A stretch of DNA of 64,000 bases from Pictodentalium vernedei. Taxonomy: Eukaryota > Mollusca > Scaphopoda > Dentaliida > Dentaliidae. This document shows, one piece after another, positions 10,701-21,703 of this stretch. The stretch is from the NCBI GenBank assembly GCA_031216915.1, contig CM062289.1, forward strand, positions 20,314,520 through 20,378,519, given 5' to 3'. Position numbers and translations under genes: made by a program. The notes beneath the pieces were generated by a model. The model made no database searches. It saw nothing but the letters and a program-made list of their open reading frames with translations, and had not been told where the DNA came from. The stretch's first letter is position 1. Each line of letters opens with the position of its first letter.

Positions 10701-11757
10701 AGAATGGCCCCTGGAAAAGATTGCGAATGTGGAACGGACTTCGTGGAAGCTCTCATGAAACTGGACGAAAAAGCGAAAACTCACACCAATAGGGTGACAT
10801 TCTGAACAACAGCCATCACAGACAACTAAAAATGCGGCCAGCAGCATATACCAGTGTTCATTTTACTGCAAATTTCATATCCATTTGTAATTTAATTCTA
10901 ATTAATTTGACTAGTTTTGATTTCTGGTTAATATGGATAATTAAAAAAAATGCAATATATCTAAGAGTTTTTATTTTGTTTTTATTTGTGGAGTCTCCTA
11001 AACTACAGAGTTCCTTTCTTGACCTTCGCCCAGTTCAGAAAATCTACATAAATTACTGAATGTGATTTAATAAAAAAATGGGCAATTATTCAAATCAAAA
11101 ACTGTGATCCGATAAAAATTCGGCTGTTATTAAGCAGGTACATTATTAATATTCGGAAATGTGGTCATGCCATATTTTATCAACAAAAAGCAGGCACACA
11201 AGTCATTCTCGCGTATTATCTTGTTTTTATATAGGCATTTGTCAGAGAAAGGTCTTGAGTTTTGTACAAAAATAAGCATTTTACCACAAAGTTACGCTAT
11301 GGTCATAGCTGCTGATAGTGGCACATAGAAAAAATGGCGTTCAAAAATTAATTTTGACATGCACTGTAGTATGGTTCAATGAATCAGATTTTATTTCGAT
11401 TTGCACTGTAAGGGGGGGTGGTAAAACCTAGAAAAAAAAAACAACCGCTTGAACGCAATTAGTTTCCACCCATACTGTATCAGTGAGAGAGAGAGAGAGA
11501 ATTGAAACGTTTGTTGTGATCATGGTGGGCAAAGGGTCGGTCGGACTGGCATAGTTGGATTCATTAAACATACTAATCGGCGTGTTACATCAGTAACTAT
11601 CCTATATTTTTACTCAATTGAAAAAAAAAAATATATACAGGTCTGTAAACCAGCTGCGTTTATTTAGAATGTCTGCAAAAAATACGCTATTTCATTACAC
11701 GTGGACATCAAGTTCAAGTTATAATTAAACGTGACAATTTTATGTGTAGACTAATAT
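10701..11757. other. Gene-less centre of the 11.6-kb element
   Basis: AT-rich, with a short GA repeat (11486-11500) and no recognisable protein or repeat ends. The small open frames have no support. Confidence 0.5.
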
Positions 11758-11957
11758 CCAAAGAGAACCACAGAGCAACGACGAGTAACTGTCATCTCAC
11801 CAACGTCGGAAATCCTCACAAGCAGGGTTAGATTGTTCTAAAATATGCGTATCACCGACGTGCAGTACACCTTATTACACGCCGTCATCGTGCTCCCATG
11901 TGGATAATTGGGGTAAATTAACTTGCCCAAGGACATTATGCGGGAGTTCGAATAGTG
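11758..11957 (-). mobile_element. SINE family 1 fragment
   Basis: Degenerate minus-strand body of the SINE: the CACCGACGTGCAGTACACCTT and CTTGCCCAAGGACAT words match complete copies. The tail is missing and the tRNA head is eroded. Confidence 0.8.
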
Positions 11958-12169
11958 TACGTAGCTTTGGTGCAGCTCTAGGTGGGTTATATTTTCCCAA
12001 GTCTCGCATATTTGGGTGGCTAATACAGAGTCGCATATCCTTTTACCATTTGTTTTTGATCGAGTAACAGCGCTTTTCAACTATTAAAATGAGGGGTGCA
12101 AGTACTGTTGATTTCCCCCCTGACAAAACGAAGGGGGCTTGGCCTGTTATTATAGAATTGTAGTTTTTT

Positions 12170-12320
12170 TTTTTCATTTATTTAACGACAGTTGGAGCAA
12201 TCCGGAAAGAACCATCGCACAGAGGCAAACAACTGTCAAACAACTGTCAAAGTTCTACACAGGGTTATCATTGGCGGAAGGTAGTACGCCATAGTACACA
12301 ACATTACCGACCACCCCCAC
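12170..12320 (-). mobile_element. SINE family 1 fragment, highly diverged
   Basis: An ATTTATTTAACG tail-like start and CAACTGTCAAAGTTCTACAC..GGTAGTACGCC words align with the SINE body, but the copy is short and badly decayed. Confidence 0.55.
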
Positions 12321-12540
12321 CCCCACATAGGTAATTAGATAATGGTAGCTTTTACTTAGATGGGTGGGTTATTCTTCAGTGAACGTTCAAAAAATAAATC
12401 ATACGGGTTAGTAATAGCGCGGGTGTGATTTTTCTATGATTAAACACAGTCCGTAGTGCTATCACCCAATTTTTTTCATTTTTAAATGCACTGGTCCACA
12501 ATTAACTGTTAAACACTCAAGGGCTGTTTTGATAACCGAC

Positions 12541-12790
12541 TATTTATTTATATTTATTTATTGGTGTTTAAGGTCTGCACAATGACTAATCATGACCATG
12601 ACAGTTTTTCGGGTGGAGGAAGCCAGAGATAGCCACCGAGCAACGGCAAGCAACTGTCAAGATTCTATACAGGGTCTGCATTGGTTGAAGACAGGTGCTC
12701 CATCGACGTGCAGTACGCCTTGGTGCACAGCGTCACCATGTCCCCACATGGTCAATGGGGATGAAGTGTCTTGCCCAAGGACACAACCGA
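12541..12790 (-). mobile_element. SINE family 1, copy lacking the tRNA head
   Basis: The ATTTATTTATTGGTGTTTAAGG tail (minus strand), body and GTGTCTTGCCCAAGGACACAA are all present. The sequence stops before the B box, so this is a 5'-truncated copy. It lies just inside the right arm of the 11.6-kb element. Confidence 0.85.
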
Positions 12791-13381
12791 CAGACATTCC
12801 TGAATAAATCGATACGCGTATTTCTGTCAAACTAATCCGCCATTTTGTTTTTTCGACAAGTGTCTTGTGGAATGAATTATTAAACGAAAATTATTAATAT
12901 ATTATATTAAATGAATATACGCTATTTATTAGGGGGACAATCTCATAGTAAATACGGGTTAAGAGTGTGGTAAGTTATGAGAGGAGACTAATCAGGGTAA
13001 TTTGATCGCTCAAAGATTGTGGGGAAGGCGTATTCGGGGGCCTGACATGTCCATTACATTTAGAGAACTGAACTGGGGTTCGAGATAATTTAGCTATTGT
13101 GAGGGCTGGGGGAGGGGGAGAGAGGTTTCCAAAAGTTTTTTTTTTAGTATTGGATGACCTGAAGGAGGGGAGTTCATGAAAGTTTTAGGTACTGTGAGGG
13201 GATACAGGGGTGTGGAATAAAAAATGAATTATTTAATGAAAATTATTAATATATTATATTAAATGAATATACGCTATTTATTAAGGGGATTACGTCATAG
13301 CAATTAAGGTTATTAAAATTTTAAACATATGACCGCACACTTGTCTCCTTCACCCCTCCTCATAACCTCGTTTGACCCCCC

Positions 13382-13714
13382 TTATTTGATGAGGAACGTC
13401 TCCACCGGCCAATCGAGTTGTGCATCTCTGCTACTTGTGGCGCGATGACGGTTAAGTTGAATCAGCTGAAACCCGCAAATCGCACAGTAAAATGTCGATT
13501 TTTGACATTTCTCCATGTTTTTTTCTAATGTATCTTTCCTAGTATAGGATTTCAGACAAAACGTCCACTGGAACATCTTGACATCGACGTCTGTTCGATG
13601 TACACTGCCTCTCTCTTTTGTTGAATTTGCTATTGAAACACAAAATTGACAGTTCAAAGCACCTTCTTGGTGGGTTTTCAGATGATCCGTTAATTCATCA
13701 AAGTATTGGGGCAT
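13382..13714 (-). CDS. Degenerate zinc-finger-like protein, 110 aa (right-arm copy)
   Basis: Minus-strand twin of the protein at 8643-8975, same length, start and Cys/His positions. Residues near 72-76 differ (KSTFY against NSKFD). Three of the five nucleotide differences change amino acids, so the pair gives no evidence of strong purifying selection. The flanks match the left arm on both sides. Confidence 0.5.
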   Translation of the reverse strand: MPQYFDELTDHLKTHQEGALNCQFCVSIANSTKERGSVHRTDVDVKMFQWTFCLKSYTRKDTLEKNMEKCQKSTFYCAICGFQLIQLNRHRATSSRDAQLDWPVETFLIK

Positions 13715-14480
13715 AAAGTACAGCCATGTATAGCCTCTCCCCCGTGTACAGTAGTCTCATGGCGATTTCTCGTGATTTTTTTTATGAGAACCCGTCAAAA
13801 CATAGAAATCGGACCATTAAAAAATTACTTTATCGCATGAGGCATAAAATCAGAATATCTTGGTCTATGAGAGTTTTTCGACAGCCATAAAAATGAGAAG
13901 AATAAACTTGCATTATTAATATGTAAGAATCACGCCAAGTTATTAAATCAAATTATACCAAAAAAGTAGCCACAACGGAGTCGTTCACAGTCTTCAGTTA
14001 AAAACAAGACACATCTTGTCACGTGATATCATCATTGATTTTTAAATACATGATAGCATGTCCAGTCTAACGATATTTATGACCGGTCGTTAAAGTGTGA
14101 CAATAGATTTAATTGCTTCAACATCTGTCAGTAGTTGGCGTTTGAAAAGAAAAAAATCAATTTAATGACACCCAGACATGCGATGACCTTTGCGGGTCAG
14201 TCAGCAATAGCATTCATATATATGGCCAGTACGTCATTATTAATTCATTTATTAATATACTAATTATTATAATCAACCCTAATTACACTCATTAATTACA
14301 TTAATTACATTAATTATGCAACAGTCATTAATTACATTAATTATTAAAGTGATTAAAAAAATCATTAAGTAACGTTAATTACCTTACGTAACATTTTAAT
14401 TATGATGATGTCATCCACCCCCCCTCATCCCCTCTCACCCCTCTCCGGCAGAATAGGGTCATCCAGCCCCAAGACAACTA
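13715..14480. other. Non-coding part of right arm
   Basis: Mirror of the left-arm spacer, with TTAATTACATTAATT repeats (14283-14345) and a C-rich tract (14418-14445) ending at the junction of the nested palindrome. No gene is seen. Confidence 0.6.
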
Positions 14481-14538
14481 CTGTGGTGGTGTAATATGTA
14501 CACTGTTTGAAACAAGGCAATGGGCAAGAACATGGATG

Positions 14539-14799
14539 TTACAACGGGGGGGGGGGGGGGGGGTCACGCCCCGCCACACAATATCCGGACACAGGTTTTG
14601 AACGGTTAGAAGTTCCTGCGAACTGAAACTTCACCCTGCAAAGTGAGTAGCTGTCATAGTAATTAGCGTCAAACATTTGTTTTAATTTTCCTTCTTCCAG
14701 TAAAAATTTATCCTGAAAAAGTTTCCTGAAAATTTCGTGCGGTTGAAATTTTGCAACACTTAGAACACTTGAAATATCAGTCGAAAAATCATATCCCAA
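14539..14799 (-). other. Short arm-encoded frame of the nested palindrome (left copy)
   Basis: An 86-codon minus-strand frame beginning MGYDFSTDISSVLSVAKFQP. The mirrored arm keeps a 68-codon version at 17103-17309 (+) with a few substitutions and a different C-terminus. It has a helical charged region (EIFRKLFQDKFLLEEGK) and no recognisable domain. The 3' part runs into a long G/C homopolymer (about 14547-14563), which makes the C-terminus doubtful. It may be the remnant of an exon. Confidence 0.3.
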
Positions 14800-14966
14800 A
14801 CATTGGAGGTGGGTGCGCTTAACGCAAGTTCATCTCCAATCGGTTGCAAATTTTGTCTGGCCCGGGTTGGGAGGGGGGGGGGGGGGTGGGTACTGTTTAA
14901 AAGTTTGAAGATGACAATATTCTCCACCGAAGACCCACTAAACACCCAGACGAAGATTCAACAATG

Positions 14967-14968
14967 GT

Positions 14969-15007
<39 letters not shown>

Positions 15008-15360
15008 TTGGTGTTTAAGGTAAAATATTTCTGCACAATGGCTAATCGTTACCATGACAGTTTTACGGCTGGAAGAGATTCACGGAGAGAACCACCGATC
15101 AACGACAGGTAACTGTCAGCTCTCAAGCAATCAAACTCCACACAAGCAGGATTGGCATTGGTTGAAGGCAGAGCAGATGCACCATCGACGTGCAGTACGC
15201 CTTAGTACACAACGCCACCGTGCTCCCATGTGGATAATGGGGCTGAAATGTTTTGCCCAAGGACACAACGTGGCTGCGGCAGGGCGCATGTGGGATTCGA
15301 ATTAAGGATCCCTCGTCTCGCAGACTTCCCCTTCTACCTACTGAGCCACCGCGTCCCCTG
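14967..15360 (-). mobile_element. SINE family 1 inside left arm of the nested palindrome
   Basis: Complete minus-strand SINE with a long (ATTT)n tail (14967-15008) and a tRNA head ending CCACCGCGTCCCC. The same SINE at the same position sits in the mirrored arm (16531-16922), so it was present before the arm was copied. Confidence 0.92.
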
Positions 15361-15636
15361 ATACACTTGTTAAATTAACAATGCATTTGCTGAAAAACAA
15401 AACACCGAGGTGTGCAAACAATTCAACTCAGGAATTCTTTTCGAAATCAAAATTAGTAATTTTGAGTGGATTGGTGGTATTCGTAGGGGTGGAAGCTTGA
15501 CTCTCGTACCATCGCAACTACACGCATAACTACACACACATGCATATACTTCACTATCTTTGACGTACCCATTAACTTACAGATATCTCCTTACACATAC
15601 ATACACATACACCCCGTTTGGGGTGAAGTTTGGACG

Positions 15637-15957
15637 GGAGCGCAGTGGTTCAGTGGTGACCGGAATGAACTTCAAACCGACAGGTTCACGATTCGATCCC
15701 GCCAGAGGTAACAGCGTTGTGTCCTTGGGCACGGCAGTTAACCCCGTGAGGAGTCGGCGGCGCTGTGTGCTAAGGCCCACTGCACGTCGATGGTGCATTT
15801 GCCTTCAACCAGTGCTAACCCTGCCTGTGCGGACTTAGCACCAACGGGGGTTCGACAGTTGCTCACCGTTGTTCGGTGGTTCGCTCCAGGAACTCCGGCT
15901 TCCTACACCCGTAAAACTGTCCGACAATAGATGACGTTATCCCAATAAATAAATAAA
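15637..15957 (+). mobile_element. SINE, divergent subfamily, in the loop of the nested palindrome
   Basis: It begins GGGAGCGCAGTGGTTCAGTG with B-box-like GGTTCACGATTCGATCCC and shares the body words TTGTGTCCTTGGGCA and CACTGCACGTCGATGGTGCA with family 1. It ends CCAATAAATAAATA. AAGTTTG flanks both ends (about 15627 and 15961), a plausible short TSD. The head differs clearly from family 1. Confidence 0.85.
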
Positions 15958-16530
15958 TTTCAAGTTTGCACACATGTTTTCTATAAAACTTTACCACCAG
16001 AGCTTCATCGACCCTTCGGACACAAGACACAATTATTACTTAATACACAACTCACAAAATATAAAACAGTCCAATCTCTGCGATGAATAAATTTTCGTCA
16101 CCAAGCGTCACTCGTAACCTCCGAATTACTACCGAATTACTATTACCATATCACATCGGTTCGAGGCAGTTTCTCATTGTAAACTAAGAAAATCTACGTT
16201 AGAATGTAAGTGTGCATGTGTGTCGGAGGATGGCGTGTGTGTGTGTGGGGAGGGGGGGGTGAACACGTGTGTGGATAAGGGGTGTATGTGTAATTATAAG
16301 GAGATGTCTGTAAGTTAATGGGTACGTCAAAGATAGTGAAGTATATGCATGTGTGTGCAGTTATGCGTGCAGTTGCGATGGCACGAGAGTCAGGCTTCCA
16401 CCTCTACGAGTACCACCAATCCACTCAAAATTACTAATTTTAATTTCGAAAAGAATTCCTGAGTTGAATTGTTTGCACACCTCGGTGTTTTGTTTTTCAG
16501 CAAATGCATTGTTAATTTAACAAGTGTATA

Positions 16531-16879
16531 AGGGGACGCGGTGGCTCAGTAGGTAGAGGGGGAAGTCTGCGAGACGAGGGATCCTTGATTCCAATCCCAC
16601 CTGCGCCCTGCCGCAGCCGCGTTGTGTCCTTGGGCAAAACATTTCACCCCCACTATCCACATGGCACCACGGTGGCGTTGTGTACTAAGGCGTACTGTAC
16701 GTCGATGGTGCATCTGTCTTCAACCAATGCCAATCCTGCTTGTGTGGAGTTTGATTGCTTGAGAGCTGAGTTACTTGTCGTTGATCGGTGGTTCTCTCCG
16801 TGAATCTCTTCCAGCCGTAAAACTGTCATGGTAACGATTAGCCATTGTGCAGAAATAATTTACCTTAAACACCAAGAAA

Positions 16880-16922
<43 letters not shown>
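16531..16922 (+). mobile_element. SINE family 1 inside right arm of the nested palindrome
   Basis: Mirror of the copy at 14967-15360, beginning GGGGACGCGGTGGCTCAGTA, with A/B boxes and an (AAAT)n tail of about 40 bp (about 16880-16922). Confidence 0.92.
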
Positions 16923-17102
16923 ACCATCGTTGAATCTTCGTCTGGGTGTGGCTACAGGGTGTTTAGTGGGTCTTCGGTGGAGAATATTCTCATCTTCAAA
17001 CTTTTAAACAGCACCCCCCCCCCCCCCCCTCCCAACCCGGGCCAGACAAAATTTCCAACCGATTGGAGATGAATTTGCGTTTAGCGCACCCACCCCCAAT
17101 CT

Positions 17103-17309
17103 TTGGGATATAATTTTTCGACTGATATTTCAAGTGTTCTAAGTCTTGCAAAATTTCAACCGAACGAAATTTTCAGGAAACTTTTTCAGGATAAATTTTT
17201 ACTGGAAGAAGGAAAATTAAAACGAGTGTTTGACACTACTTACTATGACAGCTACTCACTTTGCAGGGTGAAGTTTCAGCAATTTGGCATGCCCCGCGGG
17301 AACTTCTAA
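17103..17309 (+). other. Short arm-encoded frame of the nested palindrome (right copy)
   Basis: A 68-codon frame, the counterpart of 14539-14799. It starts MGYNFSTDISSVLSLAKFQP and then diverges at the C-terminus (QQFGMPRGNF). Nothing identifies its function. Confidence 0.3.
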
Positions 17310-17528
17310 CCGTTCAAAACCTCTGTCCGGATTTTGTGTGCACCCCCGGCCCCCGTTGTAACATCCATGTTCTTGCCCATTGCCTTGTTTCAAACAGTGC
17401 ACACATTACACCACCACCAACCACCCACTCCCCCACCACCACCCCCTTCAAGGTGTCGCGTCTTGCCTTATTTTGATCGACGAGATCGTTTCAGTTTTCC
17501 AAAACGTGGTGTTTTCGAAGATTTATTC

Positions 17529-17750
17529 TTAGCTTTTCATTTCTTCAACAATCTGCACAGCCTCTGTTAATACTGGTAACAGGGCTGAACATTCCGGAAA
17601 CCTCGCAACCATTCTGTTCACATTTCTTTCTAAAGCTTCCGCCCTCATACTTGCTGTTGAATCAGATGCTTCGTTGATCGAGGACTGTAAAGTATGGGTT
17701 ACCGTAGACACGATACCGCGAGCGCCTTCAAGAAAACCTTCCAGATTCAT
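17529..17750 (-). CDS. Small hypothetical protein, 73 aa (right-arm copy)
   Basis: Twin of 7579-7800 with substitutions at V30D, V33A, L37A and A47V. It has the same promoter-like upstream block (ATTGGTTA, GGCGCCA words at about 17820-17845 on the plus strand). No domain is recognisable. Confidence 0.5.
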   Translation of the reverse strand: MNLEGFLEGARGIVSTVTHTLQSSINEASDSTASMRAEALERNVNRMVARFPECSALLPVLTEAVQIVEEMKS

Positions 17751-17864
17751 TTTTATATCGGTCTTCCATTTGCTTATCGTGTTATTTAAATGTGGCGCCA
17801 GAAAATCTAGCGTATATGTATCGGCGCCACTGATTGGTTAGAATGTCTTGATTGACAGGTTTTC

Positions 17865-18430
17865 AGTATGATACTCAATTAATTTAGCATCATACTACAT
17901 TATTCGTGTATGATACTGAATTAATTCTGTATGATACTCAATTAATTTAGAATCATGCTATATTATTTGTGTATGACACTTATTTATTTTAGTATGATAC
18001 TCAGTTAATTCAGAATCATACTATATTATTTGTGTATGATACTTAATTATTTTAGTATGATACTCAATTAATTTGGACTCATACTATATTATTTGTGTAT
18101 GATACTTAATTATTTTAGTATGATACTCAATTAATTTAGAATCATACTATATTATTGTGCACAATTTCATGAATGCAGCATAAATAAAATAGCATGATAC
18201 TGAAATCAGGTTCACATACGGGAGGGTCATAATTGTTTTTTTAGTATGATACTCTAATAATTTGGTATGATGCTATATTATTTGGTATGATTTCATAAAT
18301 GCTGCATAAATAATTAAGTATGATACTCAATTATTTGAGTATGATACTGAATTAATTCAGTATAATACTATATTATTTGGGTATCATACAATATTAATTG
18401 AGTATCATACTTTTTATTTTAGCATCATGC
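17865..18430. repeat. GTATGATAC motif array, right arm
   Basis: Mirror of the array at 6905-7470, with the same word and spacers in the opposite orientation. The copies have drifted: some units have substitutions such as TATGACAC or deletions relative to the left arm. Confidence 0.85.
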
Positions 18431-18472
18431 TTAATTCACTGATTTATGATCCTGTTCGTAAGTCATACTTAT

Positions 18473-19100
18473 GTCAGTTAAGCCAGCAGTGAATTGTTTG
18501 TGAATCTCTTTAATAATACTGACCATCAAAAAGTGAGATGTGCAAACATTCGCTAAACCAATTAAACAAATCCATTGCTTTTTAAACGCTATGGACACAT
18601 AAAACGTATGTAGAAACGAAACTAACACAGCTAACAATTTGAAGCGAGTAACTTTGACCTACTTAATGAATATATTTATTAAATGACGTACCTATAACGA
18701 GAAGGTGAATCCTATAATTTGAGAGTACGGCGTTCTGTATAAGAGAAACGTGTCCCAACCTATTTTTAAAACCCATTATGTAAAATCGTTTTTGCACTTT
18801 GAAACTGAAACACTCGTAGTGTTATGATGACATCGTTTATAATATATTTAAGTATGCCATAAATGCAGAATTTATTACACGCTTTTATGGTTGTGTAATA
18901 TTGTAACAAATTGTATATAAAATAACAGGTCACAATTAATTAAATCAACTAGAGTCAATGTCGAATGTGTCCACAACAATAGGATTCCTTTTTTTTATTT
19001 TTGGAGTCAATTCAAAATATCAAGAGAACTGAATTGTTCTCTTAACTGTGTTAAACAGTCTACCAAATAGCGCGCGCATGCGCACTAAATGACATAGCCA
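18473..19100. other. Gene-less AT-rich stretch
   Basis: No gene or repeat end is recognised. AGCGCGCGCATGCGCACT at about 19069-19086 is a short GC-rich palindrome resembling an NRF-1 site, immediately before the 3' end of a minus-strand LINE. Confidence 0.45.
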
Positions 19101-19104
19101 TGGG

Positions 19105-20340
19105 AGTTAAGATAAGAGATAAGATAAACTTTATTGCAAAGATACACCCTAATAGGGCAGTATGCAAAGTGATACAGATATATATCAATAACAAAATAAG
19201 GACCAGTTATAAAACATGGCACCACACCAGCTGGCTACCAGCATTGTTTGAGTCAGGGATTAGTCCGACACAAACAATACAGCTAGTCAGCAGATAATAT
19301 GTACCTACATGTATAATTACCCATTATCTAGACGTCCCTACTGCCTGTTAAAATATATTATTATTAAATTAAAATAGTTAAGGTTTATCTCAACCTCTTT
19401 TTCCAACCTGCAATACACATAAATAATTCAGCACATGAAACTCATCAGAATGTGGTTCTAAATCCCAAACACACTTCAATCGCTGACTATTGACCATCAA
19501 CACACTTCATCATTCCATTACTCCGCTCTAAATCTCTAACATGCTGTGCTGGGTTAAAAAAAGGCTGTAAAGAATGTAATCCCGTTACCAATTCATGCAA
19601 GATGTTAACATATTATTTGGGTTATTAGACGAAACGTCAGTCAGTCGGCCGGAAAATCGAACAAACGGAACACCGAATCAAAATAACGAATTACAAGCAA
19701 TATTACAAAATCACCGATACTCGATAAGATACAGAAGCGATAAATACTGACTATTAACATACCAAAATGAATCCAAAATCTACAGAGACAACATTTCAAA
19801 TTCTCAAATTCTGACAACAATTCAAAATCAAACATGGATTCAAACATGGATTCCAGCATAGACAATAGCGACCAGTGAAATCTACACAAAGCTGTCACAT
19901 GACTAGAAAACCAACCGAATAGCCTATCTATGGAAGCATGTAAGTGCTACCAATAATTCCAATCTGAAAAGGGCTGACGGAACATAATTAATTAAAACAT
20001 ATTCAATTTAAAATACAGTAACACTGGCTCTACTACATGAAGCTAAGCTTCCTCGATACACGTACAAAATGTGAGACTTGAGTATTAATTTTCAATGCTT
20101 TGATCAAAGAGTTTGCGCACGGCACTGCAGATCACATTACACAGACCTTGACTATCATTTTCCATTATATATAAAAACTTTTCGGAATCACTCTTTTGAA
20201 GAAAGGTGTTGTCTAAGGAGTTGATGTTCTTCCATACTTCTTCTCTAATGCTTGAGTAATGTGTACACGATATGATAAAGTGAAATTCATCTTCAATCAC
20301 ACCCAAGCTACAGAAAGCGCATACACGATCAGCAACGGAG

Positions 20341-20374
<34 letters not shown>

Positions 20375-21440
20375 GGTAGCTGGCTGACAGTGCTGCCCTT
20401 CTCAATAGCTAGCGAATAATTGCTAATATGGAGATGTGTAAATAAATACCTATTTTTCGATGAATGAGTGTATGTGAGATATGGTTCAAGATCAAAATTG
20501 TTCTTGAACATTCTGTACATGCAGAGTTTATTATTACCATGTGGGCCTTGATCTTCAAAAAGGTCGCTGATGTTCAAGTCGTGGGGATTGTCTTGAAGTT
20601 TTCCAAGGATAACCTCTGCGTCTCCTGGAGTGAATAGTTACTTTCCTTCCGAATTGCCCAAGCGGACAAGATCGTTAATTTTCGTGCCTAAGGAATCAGT
20701 CGACTTGCACTCAAGCTCTTCAGCGTAAGCATTTCTCAAAATACAGTTAATATAAGGTCCTGACTGGAGCTTTATGGCATATTTGAGCATTCGAATCGCA
20801 GCGGAGATGAATAAGGGAAATTGGCCGAGTTCAGCGCACGCGGCATGATTCGAAGCTTTTCGGTTCACGCCAGAACTGCAGGTGGACATTTTCACACGGC
20901 GTATTACTATCGTAATTAAGCTCTGGGAACTATACTTCACAGCCATACAATAAAATAGGTTTTACCAGCATATTGAATAGATTGATATACGTCTTTGCTG
21001 GTCGGACATATGTTTTTGAAAAATCACGTTGCAGCTTGTAGCCTTGTATAGAACTTTCAAGGCTTTCGTTTTGAGACATTTCTGAGCGTATTTCAGCCCT
21101 CCACTCCGATGAAATAGCAAACCGAGATACGTATACTCTTCACAGACTTCAAGCCTATCTTTCATGTAATAGAAGAAATGTTCCTTTTTCGCCCTTCTCT
21201 TTTCAGACTTAATAATTTTAGTTTTAGCTGTATTAACCGGCAGCATGTTCACTGAAGAGAAGTCGGACAAACGATCGAGACATTTTTGAAGGCCCTCCGA
21301 ATTTTCCGACAGTAAAAGCAAGTCATCAGCAAAAAGAATATGGCTTATTCTAAGACTGTTGACTGAAATTGGATGGATTGTTTGGTCGAAATAGGCGTGA
21401 ATGTCATCAATAAAGATTTTGAAAAGTGTCATAATCAAAA
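19105..21440 (-). mobile_element. Decayed LINE (copy E), 3' part
   Basis: Minus-strand non-LTR retrotransposon. Its 3' end is marked by AATAAAGTTTATCTTATC and a short TTATC-type repeat tail at about 19105-19130. A 3' UTR of about 950 bp follows (19130-20085), then a decayed ORF2 (20085-21440). It is 5'-truncated. A fragment of the same kind of LINE lies directly beyond (21430-21702). Confidence 0.8.
20085..21440 (-). pseudogene. Reverse transcriptase ORF2 remnant of LINE E
   Basis: The first readable part (20962-21438) contains the RT catalytic box in ISHILFADDLLLLSENSEG (FADD) and the later RT block VNTAKTKIIKSEKR. The middle part (20638-20946) includes AELGQFPLFISAAIRMLKYA. The C-terminal part (20085-20405) has a zf-RVT-like Cys/His module, CAFCSLGVIEDEFHFIISC. 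The pieces are in different frames. A (GT)n(G)n expansion at about 20341-20377 separates two of them. It is not functional. Confidence 0.85.
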
Positions 21441-21702
21441 GAGGATATCAACTTGTGGAATAGATCCGCATCGTTCATACAAGCTACTCCTGGGGAAATC
21501 TCTTGGATTTTGAGCATGAATTCTGCTCTATGCACATAATGTAGGGGACATTCCATAAAAAGGTGAAATTCGTCCCCAACCTTCACCCTACAATGGAAGC
21601 ACCGCCTTTCAGTCCTCGGAATGGGAAGTTTTTTGTGTCTGCCTAGCTCGATATTAAGCCGATGCGCGCTTATTCTTAACTTCGCAAAAGTGTGTTTTTC
21701 TT
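21430..21702 (-). pseudogene. Second LINE C-terminal fragment (zf-RVT region)
   Basis: An open minus-strand frame (within 21407-21778) with FAKLRISAHRLNIELGRH and the Cys/His module CFHCRVKVGDEFHLFMEC. This is the same type of C-terminal module as in LINE E but a separate copy, so two fragments lie end to end. Translation beyond about 21703 runs into an unrelated repeat. Confidence 0.75.
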
Positions 21703-21703
21703 C

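Larger units (their letters stand above)
14484..17412. mobile_element. Nested 2.9-kb palindromic insertion
   Basis: The two arms (about 14484-15625 and 16268-17412) are inverted copies that start GTGGTGGTGTAATRTGNNCA. They enclose a loop of about 640 bp. The left arm of the host element keeps the empty site, which can be read as ..CAACTACT|CACCACCAACC.. with no duplicated bases. Short frames in the arms (14539-14799 minus, 17103-17309 plus) are homologous. They encode a peptide beginning MGYDFSTDISSVLS in one arm and MGYNFSTDISSVLS in the other. No transposase is recognisable, so this is probably a non-autonomous foldback element. Confidence 0.8.
6861..18468. mobile_element. 11.6-kb coding inverted-repeat element of unknown class
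   Basis: The left end (GTATGACGTACGAACAGG at 6861) is mirrored at 18468 (CCTGTTCGTAAGTCATAC). From each end the sequence runs inward as an inverted repeat: 2.76 kb on the left, and the same plus a 2.9-kb insertion on the right. The centre is about 3.3 kb of unique sequence. Each arm encodes the same two small proteins (73 and 110 aa), and the centre holds a zinc-finger reading frame. The tetranucleotide TTAT directly flanks both ends (6857-6860, 18469-18472), a possible 4-bp target duplication. No transposase, polymerase or integrase is recognisable. It could be a giant foldback transposon, a non-autonomous derivative of a larger DNA element, or the relic of an integrated DNA virus or plasmid. 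Confidence 0.7.
12940..18468 (-). repeat. Right arm of the 11.6-kb inverted-repeat element
   Basis: Inverted copy of 6861-9616 with a 2.9-kb palindromic insertion at 14484-17412. Just inside the boundary (12874-12940) is an extra copy of the AATATACGCTATTTATTA block that also occurs at 13219-13285, so the inner edge has been locally duplicated. Confidence 0.9.

Noticed and set aside
16545..16620. tRNA gene
   Set aside because: The A and B boxes are those of a SINE head. The sequence continues directly into the SINE body and no cloverleaf with a proper anticodon arm is evident.
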